The notes under the pieces are model-generated. The model was not told where the DNA came from. It did not search any database and was given only the letters and a program-made list of their open reading frames with translations. The translations under genes and the position numbers were made by a program. From Acanthochlamys bracteata (lineage: Eukaryota > Streptophyta > Magnoliopsida > Pandanales > Velloziaceae), in the NCBI GenBank assembly GCA_019914995.1, contig CM034136.1, forward strand, positions 3,115,270 to 3,179,269: a DNA stretch of 64,000 nucleotides. Reading direction: 5' to 3'. Positions 1 through 11,009 of the stretch are shown here, in pieces. Numbering within the stretch: the stretch's first letter is position 1; every line of letters starts with the position of its first letter.

Positions 1-215
1 CACACTAGTTGCCTCAAATAGAACCATAGCTAGTGTTATAATACTTTGTGTTCGCGCTGACTGCTTTGGATTATTTTACTAGTAATAAAGGCTGTATTGG
101 GCATTCTCATTTGCATATTGACATCATAGCTAATGACATTTTTGAAGTTATTATATTTAAACTTCATATTTGATTTTTTAGGTATGCTGCAGAAGAGTGT
201 TATTGGAGACTTTTT
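1..215 (+). repeat. Direct repeat, copy 1 (MULE-derived), cut by window edge
   Basis: This stretch resembles 1234-1500 in the same orientation. Shared blocks include GTTGCCTCA near the start, GTTATAA, AATAAAG, GGGCATTCT, and AAACTTCATATTTGATTTTTT just before the end. The last ~35 bases read as a short peptide (YAAEECYWRL) that parallels CATEGCCWRI in the second copy, so both copies cover the start of a Mutator-like transposase exon. The repeat probably begins before the window. It is diverged, not recent. Confidence 0.6.
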
Positions 216-1233
216 TTAAGTGTCCTGCTTAGGTAATGCCTCATGATGTTAGACTGCAAAGTTATTTGTTGTATACATTGTGGAGCTGACTTAGTCATCA
301 AAAATCAATAGGTATATCTTTTCTATTCAGATCTTGCACCCTCTTCCTTTTGTTTATGTCAAAAATTTTAGGCCTTATATTGGTAGTAAGTGTGATAATG
401 AAACTAGAGAGGTCTATGATGTACAGCAAAAAAAAAATTTCAAAGTTGATGTGACTCATTTAGGGACAAAGAGGAAGTTGTGGAAGGAAAAGGCAACTAC
501 TTGATGGGGGCCTTCCAAAATTCGGGCAAAATATTTTTTGCATCATATCTTCACAAGAAGAAATATCTGTGTTGGTGATGATGTCGGAATTTTGGAAGAC
601 CACCGTCAAGTTGTTGCAGCTTTTGGAGTGATTATGACTGAAGATGGTGACAACTTCTAGGTAATCTAATATATTGATATGCTTTCTTTCCTAAATACAT
701 ATGTTATGTGAATGACTGTTTTGGACATTATTACAGACAGGTGCATTACCTAATATTGTTCTGGGTATGCTTCAAATTATGTGATTGCAAGCTGAAAATT
801 ACACATACCATATGCTTCTTTCAAGGCACAGCATAACTATTATTTGAACCAAATTTATATTTTGTCTGGTTGACACTCCTTAGAGTCAGCACTGCTTGTT
901 TATTAGCCATCCCTTCTTAAACATACAGGTATTTTTATTATTGATGGTTGTTCTCAAAAATTTTCTTGTCATTTTAGTTAAAGTGATTCCTATTTATTAG
1001 CCATCTTTTCTCACTTGTACAGACCTGGAATGACCATTGCTTGCAAATGTACAAGTTTTCCTTATTTTTTCTACTTGCTTATTAGCCATCACTTTGTCAG
1101 TACCTTTTTTAACTAGCAAGGCTAGTTCTTACAGTGAACGATTAGTTATCAAGGTATTTTCTATTATTCATATATGGGATTTTTTTTATTTCTTTCAAGT
1201 TGAAACTGGTGATTCTGTTAAGTGAATGAAGTA
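216..1233. other. Non-coding spacer between the two repeat copies
   Basis: There is no intact gene. Around 440-660 a broken plus-strand reading frame (peptide pieces FKVDVTHLGTKRKLW and RNICVGDDVGILEDHRQVV) has protein-like composition and ends at a TAG. I do not recognise it. It may be a remnant exon of a transposon or of a host gene. The rest is T-rich. Confidence 0.4.
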
Positions 1234-1500
1234 CTGCACACGAGTTGCCTCATACAAAGCCAGAGCTAAGTGTTATAAGCCATGGTGTTCATACTGATTA
1301 CTTTCTGATAATAAAGACTCTAGTGGGCATTCTAATTTACACATTGACGTAAGAAAACCACATGATATAACTTAGCTTCTTTTCTGTTCTGGTTGACATT
1401 TTAACATTTTCGTCATAGTTAATGATATTTTTGAATTTATTAAACTTAAACTTCATATTTGATTTTTTCAAATGTGCTACAGAAGGATGTTGTTGGCGTA
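1234..1500 (+). repeat. Direct repeat, copy 2 (MULE-derived)
   Basis: Second copy of the 1-215 repeat. It carries an extra segment of roughly 55 bases near 1349-1405 that copy 1 lacks. It ends in the start of the transposase fragment described next, so the repeat is the 5' side of a transposon coding exon together with its upstream intron. Confidence 0.6.
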
Positions 1501-1745
1501 TCCATGCGTCAATGCTACTGTATGTGAGTACATTGAGGATAAGAACTCTAAGCCAGAACACACCTGTGAGAGGTCTGATGATCACAAGCATCGACATGCT
1601 ACAATAAAGTGGAATACCAATTGCATCAAGGACAAGCTTAGACAGAATCTTAATTACAAGCCAAGGAAATTATAAATGACATTCATAGTGAATATGGGGT
1701 TCTCATAACATACAAACGAGCATTTCTTATCTGTTATCTAGAGTT
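1471..1745 (+). pseudogene. Mutator-like (MuDR) transposase fragment, frameshifted
   Basis: Pieced across frames, the translation follows the N-terminal region of plant MuDR transposases. It has a Cys/Trp block (CATEGCCWRIHAS), then HTC, a basic stretch (DDHKHRHATIKW), IKDKL, and finally IINDIHSEYGVLITYKRA. The family pattern is W-I-A, HTC, R-A, W-I, the P-K-I-I-D-I block and the YGV block. At least two frameshifts are needed, one near 1525-1535 and one near 1668, and a TAA interrupts the second frame. The catalytic DDE domain that should follow is absent. This is a dead fragment of a Mutator-like element. Confidence 0.72.
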
Positions 1746-2454
1746 AATAGTTATTAGAGGGTGTACTCTATATCTATTTACATTATGTTCTGGAGTTAAT
1801 AGTAATTGTATTTTGGGAATACTCAAGTTGAATTTAGATTGCTTGGTTTTCATTCAATATGCAATATTACTTATTAATGAATTCATAAAGTTGGGGCAGG
1901 TTTGAAAAGGAAACAATCATACCACTATCATTCAATATACAACATTATATAATCACCACCTCAAATAGCAGCACATATAAGCCTTATGCATTGTATCTAC
2001 TTGGCCATCTAGATTTCATTTTCAGGTTCTAGTCTACAACAGGCAAGCTTTGCACAATCAAAAAAAAATTTGTCAAGATAATACAACGAAATACAGACCA
2101 AATTTACTGTTTTTGTTAGACAAACTGTACTACAATGTCATACATAACCAATCTCTTCTAAAGAGATTTACAGCAAACATGATAAAAAGATAAAGTTTGG
2201 AGCACTCTATAACAGTAAAAGCAACATGATCAAAAACTAAGTATCTAGCATTTATTATTAACTATTACAAACATATATGATAACTCAAGCTATATCTTTT
2301 ATAATCTATACTGACTGTCGACTAGATTGCTTTTGTTTTGGTTAGTCAAGTTATTTGGCTGCTCCACCACCTTATTGGCAGCATTCAGAAGTACTTGCAT
2401 TCAGATGAAGAAAATTGAGCAGCAAATATTAACTCAATACAAACATATCCAAGA

Positions 2455-2513
2455 GTTAGTAGGAGTAGCAGCAACAAAAAATATTCTCAAAGTTAGTAGG
2501 AGTAGCAGCAACA
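2455..2513 (+). repeat. 22-bp repeat, two copies
   Basis: The 22-base unit starting GTTAGTAGGAGTAGCAGC occurs at 2455-2476 and again at 2492-2513, a 37-bp period. The copies are identical. Confidence 0.85.
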
Positions 2514-3332
2514 TCCGGTCTGGAGGTTGGAGCAACTACATAACATATGTAAATAAACAAATATTAAGTAACTCTAAATTATAGCACCATGTAGCTGTTT
2601 AAGTCCTACTTCAGCAATAGCACATAGCATTATCTCTCTACAATGTTGCCAAAAAAATTCAATATATGCAACAAATTCAAGCAAAACTCAAGCATTCTCC
2701 AAATTCACTTCATAAGCTAGACAACTAATTCCCATACAAGTAAAATCTTTATACAACTAGAATGGAGTGATAGATATCATTTCCAATCCAACAACATTAA
2801 CCATAAAAAAATTAGGGCGATGAACCTTTACATTGTAGAGAATAATCCTACAAAATGGCTTGTCTAGAAAAAGAAGTCCCAATAAAATGTCATATCACAT
2901 ATGTATTTCATCAATAAAATACAAACTCGATCTAGCTACAAAATATTTAAACAATAACCAATTGTCATTAATCCGTTGTGAAGTCCAGATGAGTTACTAA
3001 ATCTAGTGAACAAAATGAGAACCAATGAATCTTTGATCTAGAAGAACCTAACATCTTCAATCTGCAATAGGCCAAAAACGAATTTCAAAGCAAGTCTTAT
3101 GCATTAGCATGTCTTAAATCAAGACAATTCTACTGCAGCAGCAGTATCTCATGACACATTTTTTGCTATTTCACGATAGTATCTAATAAAGATGCTCTAA
3201 CTAAGAACATCAAACTTTGCAAAAGGTAATCTCCAAAGACAATCAGTCCTAACATGCATATCATATGGGTACCACTCAACTAATCCAATTAGTATGTAGG
3301 TGTGCATTTCTGTCTTCAACCAAAATCATTAA

Positions 3333-3354
3333 TTTTTTTTTTTTTTTTTTTTTT
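3333..3354. repeat. Poly(T) tract, 22 nt
   Basis: An uninterrupted run of 22 T. It could be an old poly(A) tail on the minus strand or simple slippage. No retroposed gene is recognisable next to it. Confidence 0.9.
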
Positions 3355-4139
3355 ATGTTGAACTAACTGCAACTCCAAAATAGCGATCAAACATAGCTTC
3401 ATATCTCTTATACAAACTACCAACTATCAAATTCTGAACAGTTATAGATGGCTCTCAAAAAGATCCAACTCAATTCTAGCTCTCTATAGAAGTCTAATTG
3501 ATAAATCTCAACTAAAATTCAAACACTTAGCTCAAAATTTATGTGAATTCAAACTTAATTCAACTCAGAATACAAATAATCTTAAGAAACTAAAATAAAG
3601 AACAGAAAAAAAAAGAAAAAGAATAAAACTTACACAGTTCTTAATCATCGATCTATTGAAAATTAAAAAAGAATGCAGAAAGATTTGAATTTGACAACTT
3701 TTATCAAACCTTTTTTAGATGTCTGTGACTTTAACACAAATTTAAAAGGTTGAAGAAAATTTTGATCATTAATGTAGAGGTGATTATCTATGACTGTAAT
3801 ACCATACAGTTCGTTCCAATAATCAATCATCTTTATCTCTCAATGAACAATTAAACATTCAATAAAATCACATAATTTCTACGTTTGATCAAACTAATTC
3901 AACTTATAAGAGAGAAATCCGTTCGAAGTGTTTACCTGGTGGTCAATCGTCGGATCTATGAGGAAACAAAGGCATGGTTCGTTGAAAGAAGTTTGGAGCT
4001 GATCATTGACGGTAATGAGATGAGTTTGGTTTCTGCCACATCTCTAATTTCAGAACTCTCAGCAGTACCTCTCGTTCAGCTCTTTCTTTGCGAAGTGTTC
4101 CTCTTCAGTACTAGCAGCCTAACACTGAGATTGTTAAAC

Positions 4140-4375
4140 CAAAAAATACAAACAAAACACAAAAGAATATTTCAGTCCTTTTATAAAAATTACTCTTATT
4201 TACTCCTCAGTTACCAAATAAGAATAATATATAGTATTTATTAATCTTATTAATATATTCAAAAAGACGAGATAAATTATTACTCTTACTCTCGTCTCCA
4301 CCCGAATAATCTATTCTTATTTAATCTTATTCTTATTTAATTTTGTTTATTACTTTTATCCAAATAGACAGAGAC
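4140..4375 (+). repeat. Inverted repeat, left copy
   Basis: This segment matches the reverse complement of 7560-7790 at good but imperfect identity. Shared anchors are ATATTTCAG, AAAAATTACTCTTA, AGATAAATTATTACT, ACTCTCGTCTCCACC and TATTTAATCTTA. Either the two copies are long terminal inverted repeats of a ~3.6 kb element (MULEs often have such TIRs), or they are two AT-rich MITEs in opposite orientation. No target duplication was identified. Confidence 0.7.
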
Positions 4376-7300
4376 TTAGATTAAGCACGTTTGAAGAATT
4401 GCCTAAACATTGTCTGATCTAGTCATATAGATGTAACTATGCAAGGCTTTAATGGATACTTCGACATTTAGAAGCTAATGTAGTTTTTTTTCTTTTTTTA
4501 AGTGAAAATTTTTTCCAATAAAATCCGATAGTATACTACAAGAAAAAGGATCAACAACGATCAAAAGATATTGTCACTCTAAAAAAATACTTATGATCAA
4601 AAATATTATTATGATCAATAATAACTAATTATTAATTAGAAAAGAGGTGACCAATTAAACGATCTATCTTCAAAAGCTATATAGACAATGTTAGCCATAT
4701 GGATCTTTTACTTCAAAATTGTTAGACATTCAATTCGGAGATCTACTCTGATACCAATTATTGAGTAACCTATAAAATCAACTCAAAAAGGGAGAGTGTT
4801 AATTGTGTTGATTTTGATTGGTAGTTTCCTATGGATTGTTTTGATTAGCTCAGATTTAAACATATTAATGTAATTGCTAAATAATTAGATCCTAGACAAT
4901 TATGTGTAGGATAATTTTCTAAAAATAAGAGTTCGTGATTTCAGTTAGATTCTAAAGCATACAGAAAATTTAATTGTTAGCAACAGAGGCAACACGAAGG
5001 TTTACGTGTTTGACAAACTACTTTTCTTACATACACTCACTTTTTTATAAGAGTAAAAAATTGACTAGTCATTTAAAGATTGTAACCAAATAAGCGCTTC
5101 ATCATGCACACTTGCTTACAGATTTTTGTTTATACAAAACAAATCTCTACAACCTATTAGATGCTCGTCTCCCTATCTACACGACTATAGCTCATCTACA
5201 TAAGTAGTGGCTTTGCTCAGGCTTCTACTAAGGCCACTCACCAAAGTGCTTCAACCACCACTTAACATCTAAGTCATAGAGAAAGTTATAATCATTAGTT
5301 GAGATAGAATCAGTTTCACACAAGTTGAACTTAATGTAGGTAAGGTGAGAATATAAAAAATGAGAAACTGCTAAGAGAATTTCTTTCACTATTTTGGTTC
5401 AGCAATAATGAAAATGTTTTGACGTTTTATATGCTTCTCGTTGTGTATTGTTCTTTTAAGGTTTGCTGTGTTATCTCTCTTCTCTTTCTACTCTTGTGCT
5501 TCTCTTATATATATTCTTATTACAAGTCTTGAAATCTAGTTTTTTTTTTTCAGTCGTTTGAAATCTTCGATTGGTGCTAACTGGTCCGCTACAATCCTGG
5601 ATTCTTCTTCGTGTTCTGCTCCCCATCTCAATTTGAGAGCTCTCAAGGTTGAGGTAATAACTGCTTTGGAAATAGGCAGTAGGTCCTAGACCAAATCTCT
5701 TTGTACTTAAATTAGCTCAGCTGGATTAAGTTTGGATTTCCATCAGCATTGAATGCAATTACTATGAATTAAAAATTTCCTCTCCTTTGTGCACCCACTT
5801 ACTTTGACTGATAAGACTTGTTGCTTGGTATGGCCCTCAATAGCCTTACTCTAGATTCTGATTTAAGGCTGAGTAGAATTCAAGTTTCCGGTTCTCAAAT
5901 TATTGATCGGTTTGTTGTTCTTTTATGGGGTAGTGGGTTTGGAAGCAATTACAGGTCACTCAGTCCTACCGTTCATCTCCAAGAATTGAGTGAGTTTGGT
6001 TTTAGTAGAATTAGCTTGAAAACTGAGTCAATGTTGGTCTTCTGCTTGTACTGAATTGGTCGTCTCCGTCTTGTGCTCTTGTTTTGAATTTTGACATTTC
6101 TGAATCTGACTTCTGCTAGCTCATAGTGCAGCTGAATTCTTGACTTGATAGTATTTGATGGTCGTAGCTCAGAGTATGGCATTTTTGCATGACTATAACT
6201 GACTAGTCGATGGTGTATTTAAATTCTTCCTTGTAGCTTGATCGATGAAGTCTTCTGCAGTATTGAAATGAATCTGAATGTTGAGCTGCTTTTGTGAAGT
6301 TTCTGTGTACACTACTTTTGATATTCCATTTTCAGTTTAGTTTCTTGTTTGTTGTGCATTGGTCTTGCTCTTGACATTGGTGTGTTGATGGTACATTGCT
6401 CGAGCTCTGATGTAGTGTTGATTGAAGTCTTGAGCATACTTGAGTTCTTATCTGAAATATTAGTGATGTCGTAATCTTTTAGTGTTGTTTATTTTGTTCA
6501 GCTAGCATCTAAACAGCTAGCTGGTCCTCTATTTCTTCATGCTAAGTTATCTAGCTCAAGCGCCTCAATGCTCCGCTTCCATGCTTTGTGCAAATTTTTT
6601 GATCTTGCCCCTCATGAGAGGAATCGCATACAAGCAGATAACTGGCTTTTCAGAGGCTATCTATATAAGTGTATCTTTTCCTTATACTATACTAGCTTAT
6701 TATTTGCTATGCGTAAGATATATTTGTAAATTTCTGCACAACTCGATTTAGCTAATTAGCTCGTCATATGTCATAAGGTATATTTTCTAATTTTTTTGTT
6801 ATCATCTAAATCAATCCTAAGGTTCAAACATGTATAGTTTTAATAATATTTTTTAAATGCATTATATATTGATGAGTATATGGCGTATATTTGGTGAATA
6901 TTTATAGTGATATTTGCTTAATATTGTTTACTTTTAATGAATTAGCAAACTTAATAAATTTGCACAATAACGGTTTTCCCGAATGAACTGTGGTCGTTGT
7001 AGCTACATGAAATACTAGCTAGAAATCTTTGTTGGTATGGTACTAGGTAATATTGGATAACTCCCTCAATCGGCAATGTCATAAAGTATGACGTTTATGT
7101 TTGTTAATGTTGAGTTTAAATACAACTCAATACCTAGTTGGTAATGCTATTAAATTATAGACAAGTGAAACATCGAGATTGATATGTATACATTGATACA
7201 TCCTCTATTCAGTATTGTGTAGTATACAAACTCAAACAAGAGCATCGTAAAGGTCTTACAATTATCGACTGTTTGTTTGTCTTAGTCGGTAATGCCATAA

Positions 7301-7559
7301 CCGACATAACATTACCAACTTATATGACGACTAGAATATTTAATTGGAAGTACTCTTTACGGATAGATTTGAGCCAATACCGACTTTGTCCTTTAGTGGG
7401 TAAAGATAGTTTTTTGTGTGAAGATAGGAGAATATTTGAAATAATGTAACTATCAAGCCGCCATGGTGTAAGAGAATCAAAGAGAGTGCCAATTATGGAT
7501 GGGAGAAGAGGTGTAATAGGGAGGAGCATAACTAAGAATTGGTGTAAATCTGAATGTAG
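4376..7559. other. Region between the inverted repeats
   Basis: Apart from the primer-site-like motif I recognise no gene. 5530-6540 is less AT-rich and T/G-biased, with short frames that show no domain. 7040-7330 contains several GTCGGTAATG/CCGAC-type motifs resembling subterminal repeats of CACTA-type transposons, but no CACTA ends were found. Confidence 0.4.
4746..4756 (-). other. LTR-retrotransposon primer-binding-site-like motif
   Basis: On the minus strand this reads TGGTATCAGAG, the usual primer-binding site complementary to initiator tRNA-Met in plant LTR retrotransposons. Six bases further up in window coordinates a TG begins (4762). On the minus strand that would be the CA end of a 5' LTR. 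The bases below 4745 read AATTTTGAAGTAAAAGATCC on the minus strand and resemble leader sequence. No gag or pol is recognisable downstream, so this is at most a truncated LTR remnant. Confidence 0.45.
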
Positions 7560-7790
7560 GAGTTAAGATAAAGGAGTAATAAATAAGCGTAAATATAAGT
7601 AAGATTAAATAAGAGTAGATTTATTCAGGTGGAGACGAGAGTAATAGTAATAATTTATCTCATTTTATTTGAATATATTAATAAAAGTAATGAAAAGTAA
7701 TAATTAATCTTGTTTAGTAACGGTGAATAAGTAAGAGTAATTTTTAAAAAATATCTGAAATATCTTTTTTATGTTTATTGGTTAAGTAAA
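7560..7790 (-). repeat. Inverted repeat, right copy
   Basis: Reverse-complement partner of 4140-4375, sharing GGTGGAGACGAGAGTAA, AAGATTAAATAAGAGTA and TAAGAGTAATTTTTA in the same order. Similarity continues to the flanking ATATCTGAAATATC block. Confidence 0.7.
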
Positions 7791-8200
7791 GCAGATTTTT
7801 ATATTTGGGGATGTTAGATATAGAAGTTGTGAAGAAAATCGGTAAAATTAAAGCAGATTTTTATTTGTATTTTGCCACTTTGATTTCAGTTTGGTAATAT
7901 CAATAATAGTACAAAAAATTCAATAGAAAAGGTGGATATTTCCAATTTTCTATTCTAAATACAAATAAAAACTAAAAAACAAATTCAACTACTTAAGCGA
8001 CTAGAACAACTAAAACAACTGGAACAATCCAAAAATATTACAAACTAATAAACCAACTAGAACAACTATATAGTTAGAACATTGCTAAATACATTAGTAG
8101 ATACATCATAACTACTACTACATATACAAAAAAGGTGAAGATTCAAAATTCGAATGCCATTTGAATTAGTTCTCAATATCTTGAATTGCAACATCTTAAG

Positions 8201-9044
8201 TAGGGTGGCAATTTGAGTTGGTGAATCAATTTCGGGTCGATCTATTTAATAACCGAGTCAAATTCCTTCAACTCTAACCTAATCTATGAATTTATACGGA
8301 TCAAAATTGTCAATCCTAATCCAACCTATTAATAACCGGATCAAATTTGAATCGATATATTTAATAATTAAAATTTTAATTTTTAATTATATATTTTTAA
8401 TTTTCAGCGAATTTATAATATTAGTTGTAACAAAAATGCACGATATTTTTAGTAACGAGATATAGTGAATACCCATTAAAATGTGCTTTTTTAATATCTT
8501 TATTAGTCCTTAAAATATTCTAAAAAAAAATATTTTTATTTTTTAAAATATGTAGTGACAGTTGAAATTTTATGATTATAAATACATAACTAATAATTTC
8601 AATAAAAATTATGATAAACATAGCTATCTAATAAAATTTTGATAAAAGTTTTATATAAAATTTAAATTCGTCATTACAGAAACACTTAAATAGTAATATT
8701 TTCGATAATATTATAGTTCTCATTTTACACTATTTTACTAAAATATAAAAATAACGATTAATTATAAAAATTTTAATAATTTATAAGTTATTATCAATTA
8801 TTTTTAATGCTAATATTTTAATAAATGGAAAGAAAAAATTAAATATTATTTTTTCAAGAGATTAATTCGGATTGTGGATCAATTTCGGATTAATCCGAAT
8901 CGACCCATTTAAAAATCGTATCAAATTCGCTCAATCCTAACCCAACCCATATAATTATACAGGTCAAATTTTCTGATCCTAATCTTAATTAATTGGGTCG
9001 ATTTCGGATTGCATTTTCGGATCGGGTCATATATTGCACCTTTA
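8201..9044. mobile_element. Non-autonomous hAT element, family A, with perfect 8-bp TSD
   Basis: The element is 844 bp. It starts TAGGGTGGCAATTT and ends so that its complement reads TAAAGGTGCAATAT, an imperfect terminal inverted repeat of the hAT TAGGG-TGGCAA type. It is flanked on both sides by ATCTTAAG (8193-8200 and 9045-9052), a perfect 8-bp target duplication as expected of hAT. The ends are rich in CGGATTAATCCGAA and GGGTCGATT motifs and the middle is AT-rich with no coding capacity. A second copy in opposite orientation lies at 46420-47278. Confidence 0.9.
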
Positions 9045-9052
9045 ATCTTAAG

Positions 9053-10020
9053 CTTGCAATCTGCACAAAAAGAAAATTACGATTCACTTTTGAAGAAGTA
9101 AATGATCATATTACGAAAATGATAAACAATAGGGTCGATGTGAATAGAAGTGCAAATGGATAGCAAAAAAATAGCTAGAAAAGAAGAAATAGAGAGACAC
9201 AATTATTATATATATTAGTCTTAAACATTCTTATCAATGCGACCAATTTATACAAAAAATAATCTCTTAATTTTCACTTCCAAGTAACCATAAATATCAC
9301 ACTTCCTCAATTATTCTTACTACTATTTTAGTTATAGACTAACTATTATTCTATTTACTAGCTAGTCTAACCAAGCCTTCTAGAAGGACTATAAAAAGAA
9401 CACAGGCCATTAAAAAGCAAACACCAGCTATACGCCCAAATTACATGACTGTAACACCTAAACTCATTAACTGAAAATTAGTTCCAAATGTTTAAAGTTC
9501 TGGTTGAAATAAGAAAGTTCCATTTATGTGACATAAAATGCAAGACAAAATAAAAATGAGCATGCTGAATAGGAATTTAGCAAGCTAACCTACAAAAATC
9601 AAACTAAGCCGTAAATTTTATAAAAAAAAAATAAATATAGAGGTTCTGCAGAATCCAAATGGATTGTTCTACAGAATGCTAGATGCTGAATCAAACTTCA
9701 TACTAAAATAAATTACAGAACTAAAATCTCAGAATACACAACTTGAAAGAAACTTATGAACACAAAAAAATACTTATTATCAGAAAATCCAAACACTTAT
9801 TACAAAGAACTGACTAACAAATCTGCAGATAGATAATTAGAAATACATATATAGATACTCCAAAACTTGAGAAGATCAAGCAATGCAAAATCAGAACAAC
9901 GAAAATCAAACACAACGCATTTCTTGCAAAAAGGAAAACCACTAAATCTAGAAAGGCAACTTAACACCTTAATTCATGAGAAACAAAACCATAACAGAAC
10001 CAAAATAGAGATAAACAAAC
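9053..10020. other. Intergenic, AT-rich
   Basis: A-rich on the plus strand and without recognisable coding sequence. The third exon expected for a PYL gene (core NYSSI/HPEIIDG/PGTLVIESFVVDVP) would lie here on the minus strand and was not seen. Confidence 0.5.
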
Positions 10021-10233
10021 CTTGAGCCTGTGATCACCACCAACAATTCTAACATTGATAATGTGCTCGTTATCATCTAGGCGCTCCAACCTCTCGCTAC
10101 TCATTGTTACTGGAAGGCGAGATTTTAGTGACCTCTCTCACAGTTCCTGGCTCAAGATTTCTCTCTACCACGCATTTCCTGATGAACGACTTGTACTTCT
10201 GTAATTGATCAAACCTTCTCACCAGCGACCAGA
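10021..10233 (-). pseudogene. PYR/PYL/RCAR ABA-receptor exon 2, frameshifted
   Basis: The minus strand encodes WSLVRRFDQLQKYKSFIRKC, then EPGTVREV, then in another frame LPVTMSSERLERLDDNEHII and VRIVGGDHRLK. This is the middle exon of a START-fold abscisic-acid receptor, closest to the PYL7-10 group. It includes the gate-like S-LP and latch-like GGDHRLK motifs. Intact relatives have 71 codons plus two bases here; this copy has two bases fewer. The shift lies near 10110-10116, just after VREV, and produces a TAG. Splice borders look normal: AG before TC|TGG and CTCAAG|GTTTGT after. Exons 1 and 3 were not found nearby. I judge it a broken fragment or decayed duplicate. A sequencing error is possible but would not explain the missing exons. 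Confidence 0.82.
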
Positions 10234-10869
10234 CTCGAAACATACCACCAAACAAAAACTGAATCAATCGCTAGATAATATTCAACCAACGAATCAATTA
10301 TTCATATAGCAAAATCTCGATCCCCTACGCAAATAATCGAATAAATGAGTAAAGAACAAAAGGGTCAATAAAACTATAGATTCAACTGCAATAAGAAACT
10401 CAATGAAAAATCACAATGTAATTGCAAAAATGGATAATGCATAATAACAAATGCAGCAAATACCATATGAAAGCAATTTCGTGTTCATCAACACATATCA
10501 ATCTATGAAAGTTCACTTGATAGTGTTATTCTATGATGCAGAGAAAGCCATAGAGCTACAACCACAAACAACACCAATAAGAAAAAAAAAACAACTTCAT
10601 ATATATTCCTTTACGAAAAATTGTAATCTAACGAAATCAAAAAATTGAATTAGTCCAAAAAAAAATTTCGATAAACAAATTGAATCAGTACGAAATCGAA
10701 TAATTTAGATAAATAAATCTCCTTTAATTGTAATCATACCACAAAGATTTGAAAATTCAACGGAATCGAGAAATTTATAGAAATTGAATTCAACGAAATC
10801 AAATCGAAATGAAAGAAGAAACTTTCGGATATGACGAAAATGAAACCAAAACAAAATTTTAGAACTTAC

Positions 10870-11007
10870 CTCGATCGACGGCGGCGAGCGGCGTTGCGAA
10901 ATCAAGAGAGTGCGCGGCGAGTGAGGGAGACGATCGAATACCATTTGAGCTGCATCGAGTGGTGAAGACGTTATTCGTGTGTAAATATCATCAAATAATA
11001 TGGACAA
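10870..11007 (-). other. Possible 5' exon of unknown gene, perfect donor site
   Basis: A GC-rich island on the minus strand stays open from an ATG at 11007 (MSILFDDIYTR, then SPRTLLISQRRSPPSIE) and ends in CGAG|GTAAGT, a consensus donor. The peptide is not a PYL N-terminus and I do not recognise it. It lies 0.6 kb upstream of the PYL exon on the same strand, so it could be a leader exon of that locus or of an unrelated dead gene. Confidence 0.25.
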
Positions 11008-11009
11008 TA

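Larger units (their letters stand above)
1746..4130. other. Intergenic, AT-rich
   Basis: I see no gene here. Short reading frames (for example at 2327-2584 and 3885-4244) have no recognisable domain and low-complexity composition. The stretch holds a short tandem repeat at 2455-2513 and a T22 tract at 3333-3354, listed separately. Confidence 0.5.

Noticed and set aside
4530-4560. TACTACAAGAAAAAGG as a CACTA transposon end
   Set aside because: The first base should be C and no matching opposite end (CTTGTAGTG) was found, although GTCGGTAA motifs near 7040-7330 are suggestive.
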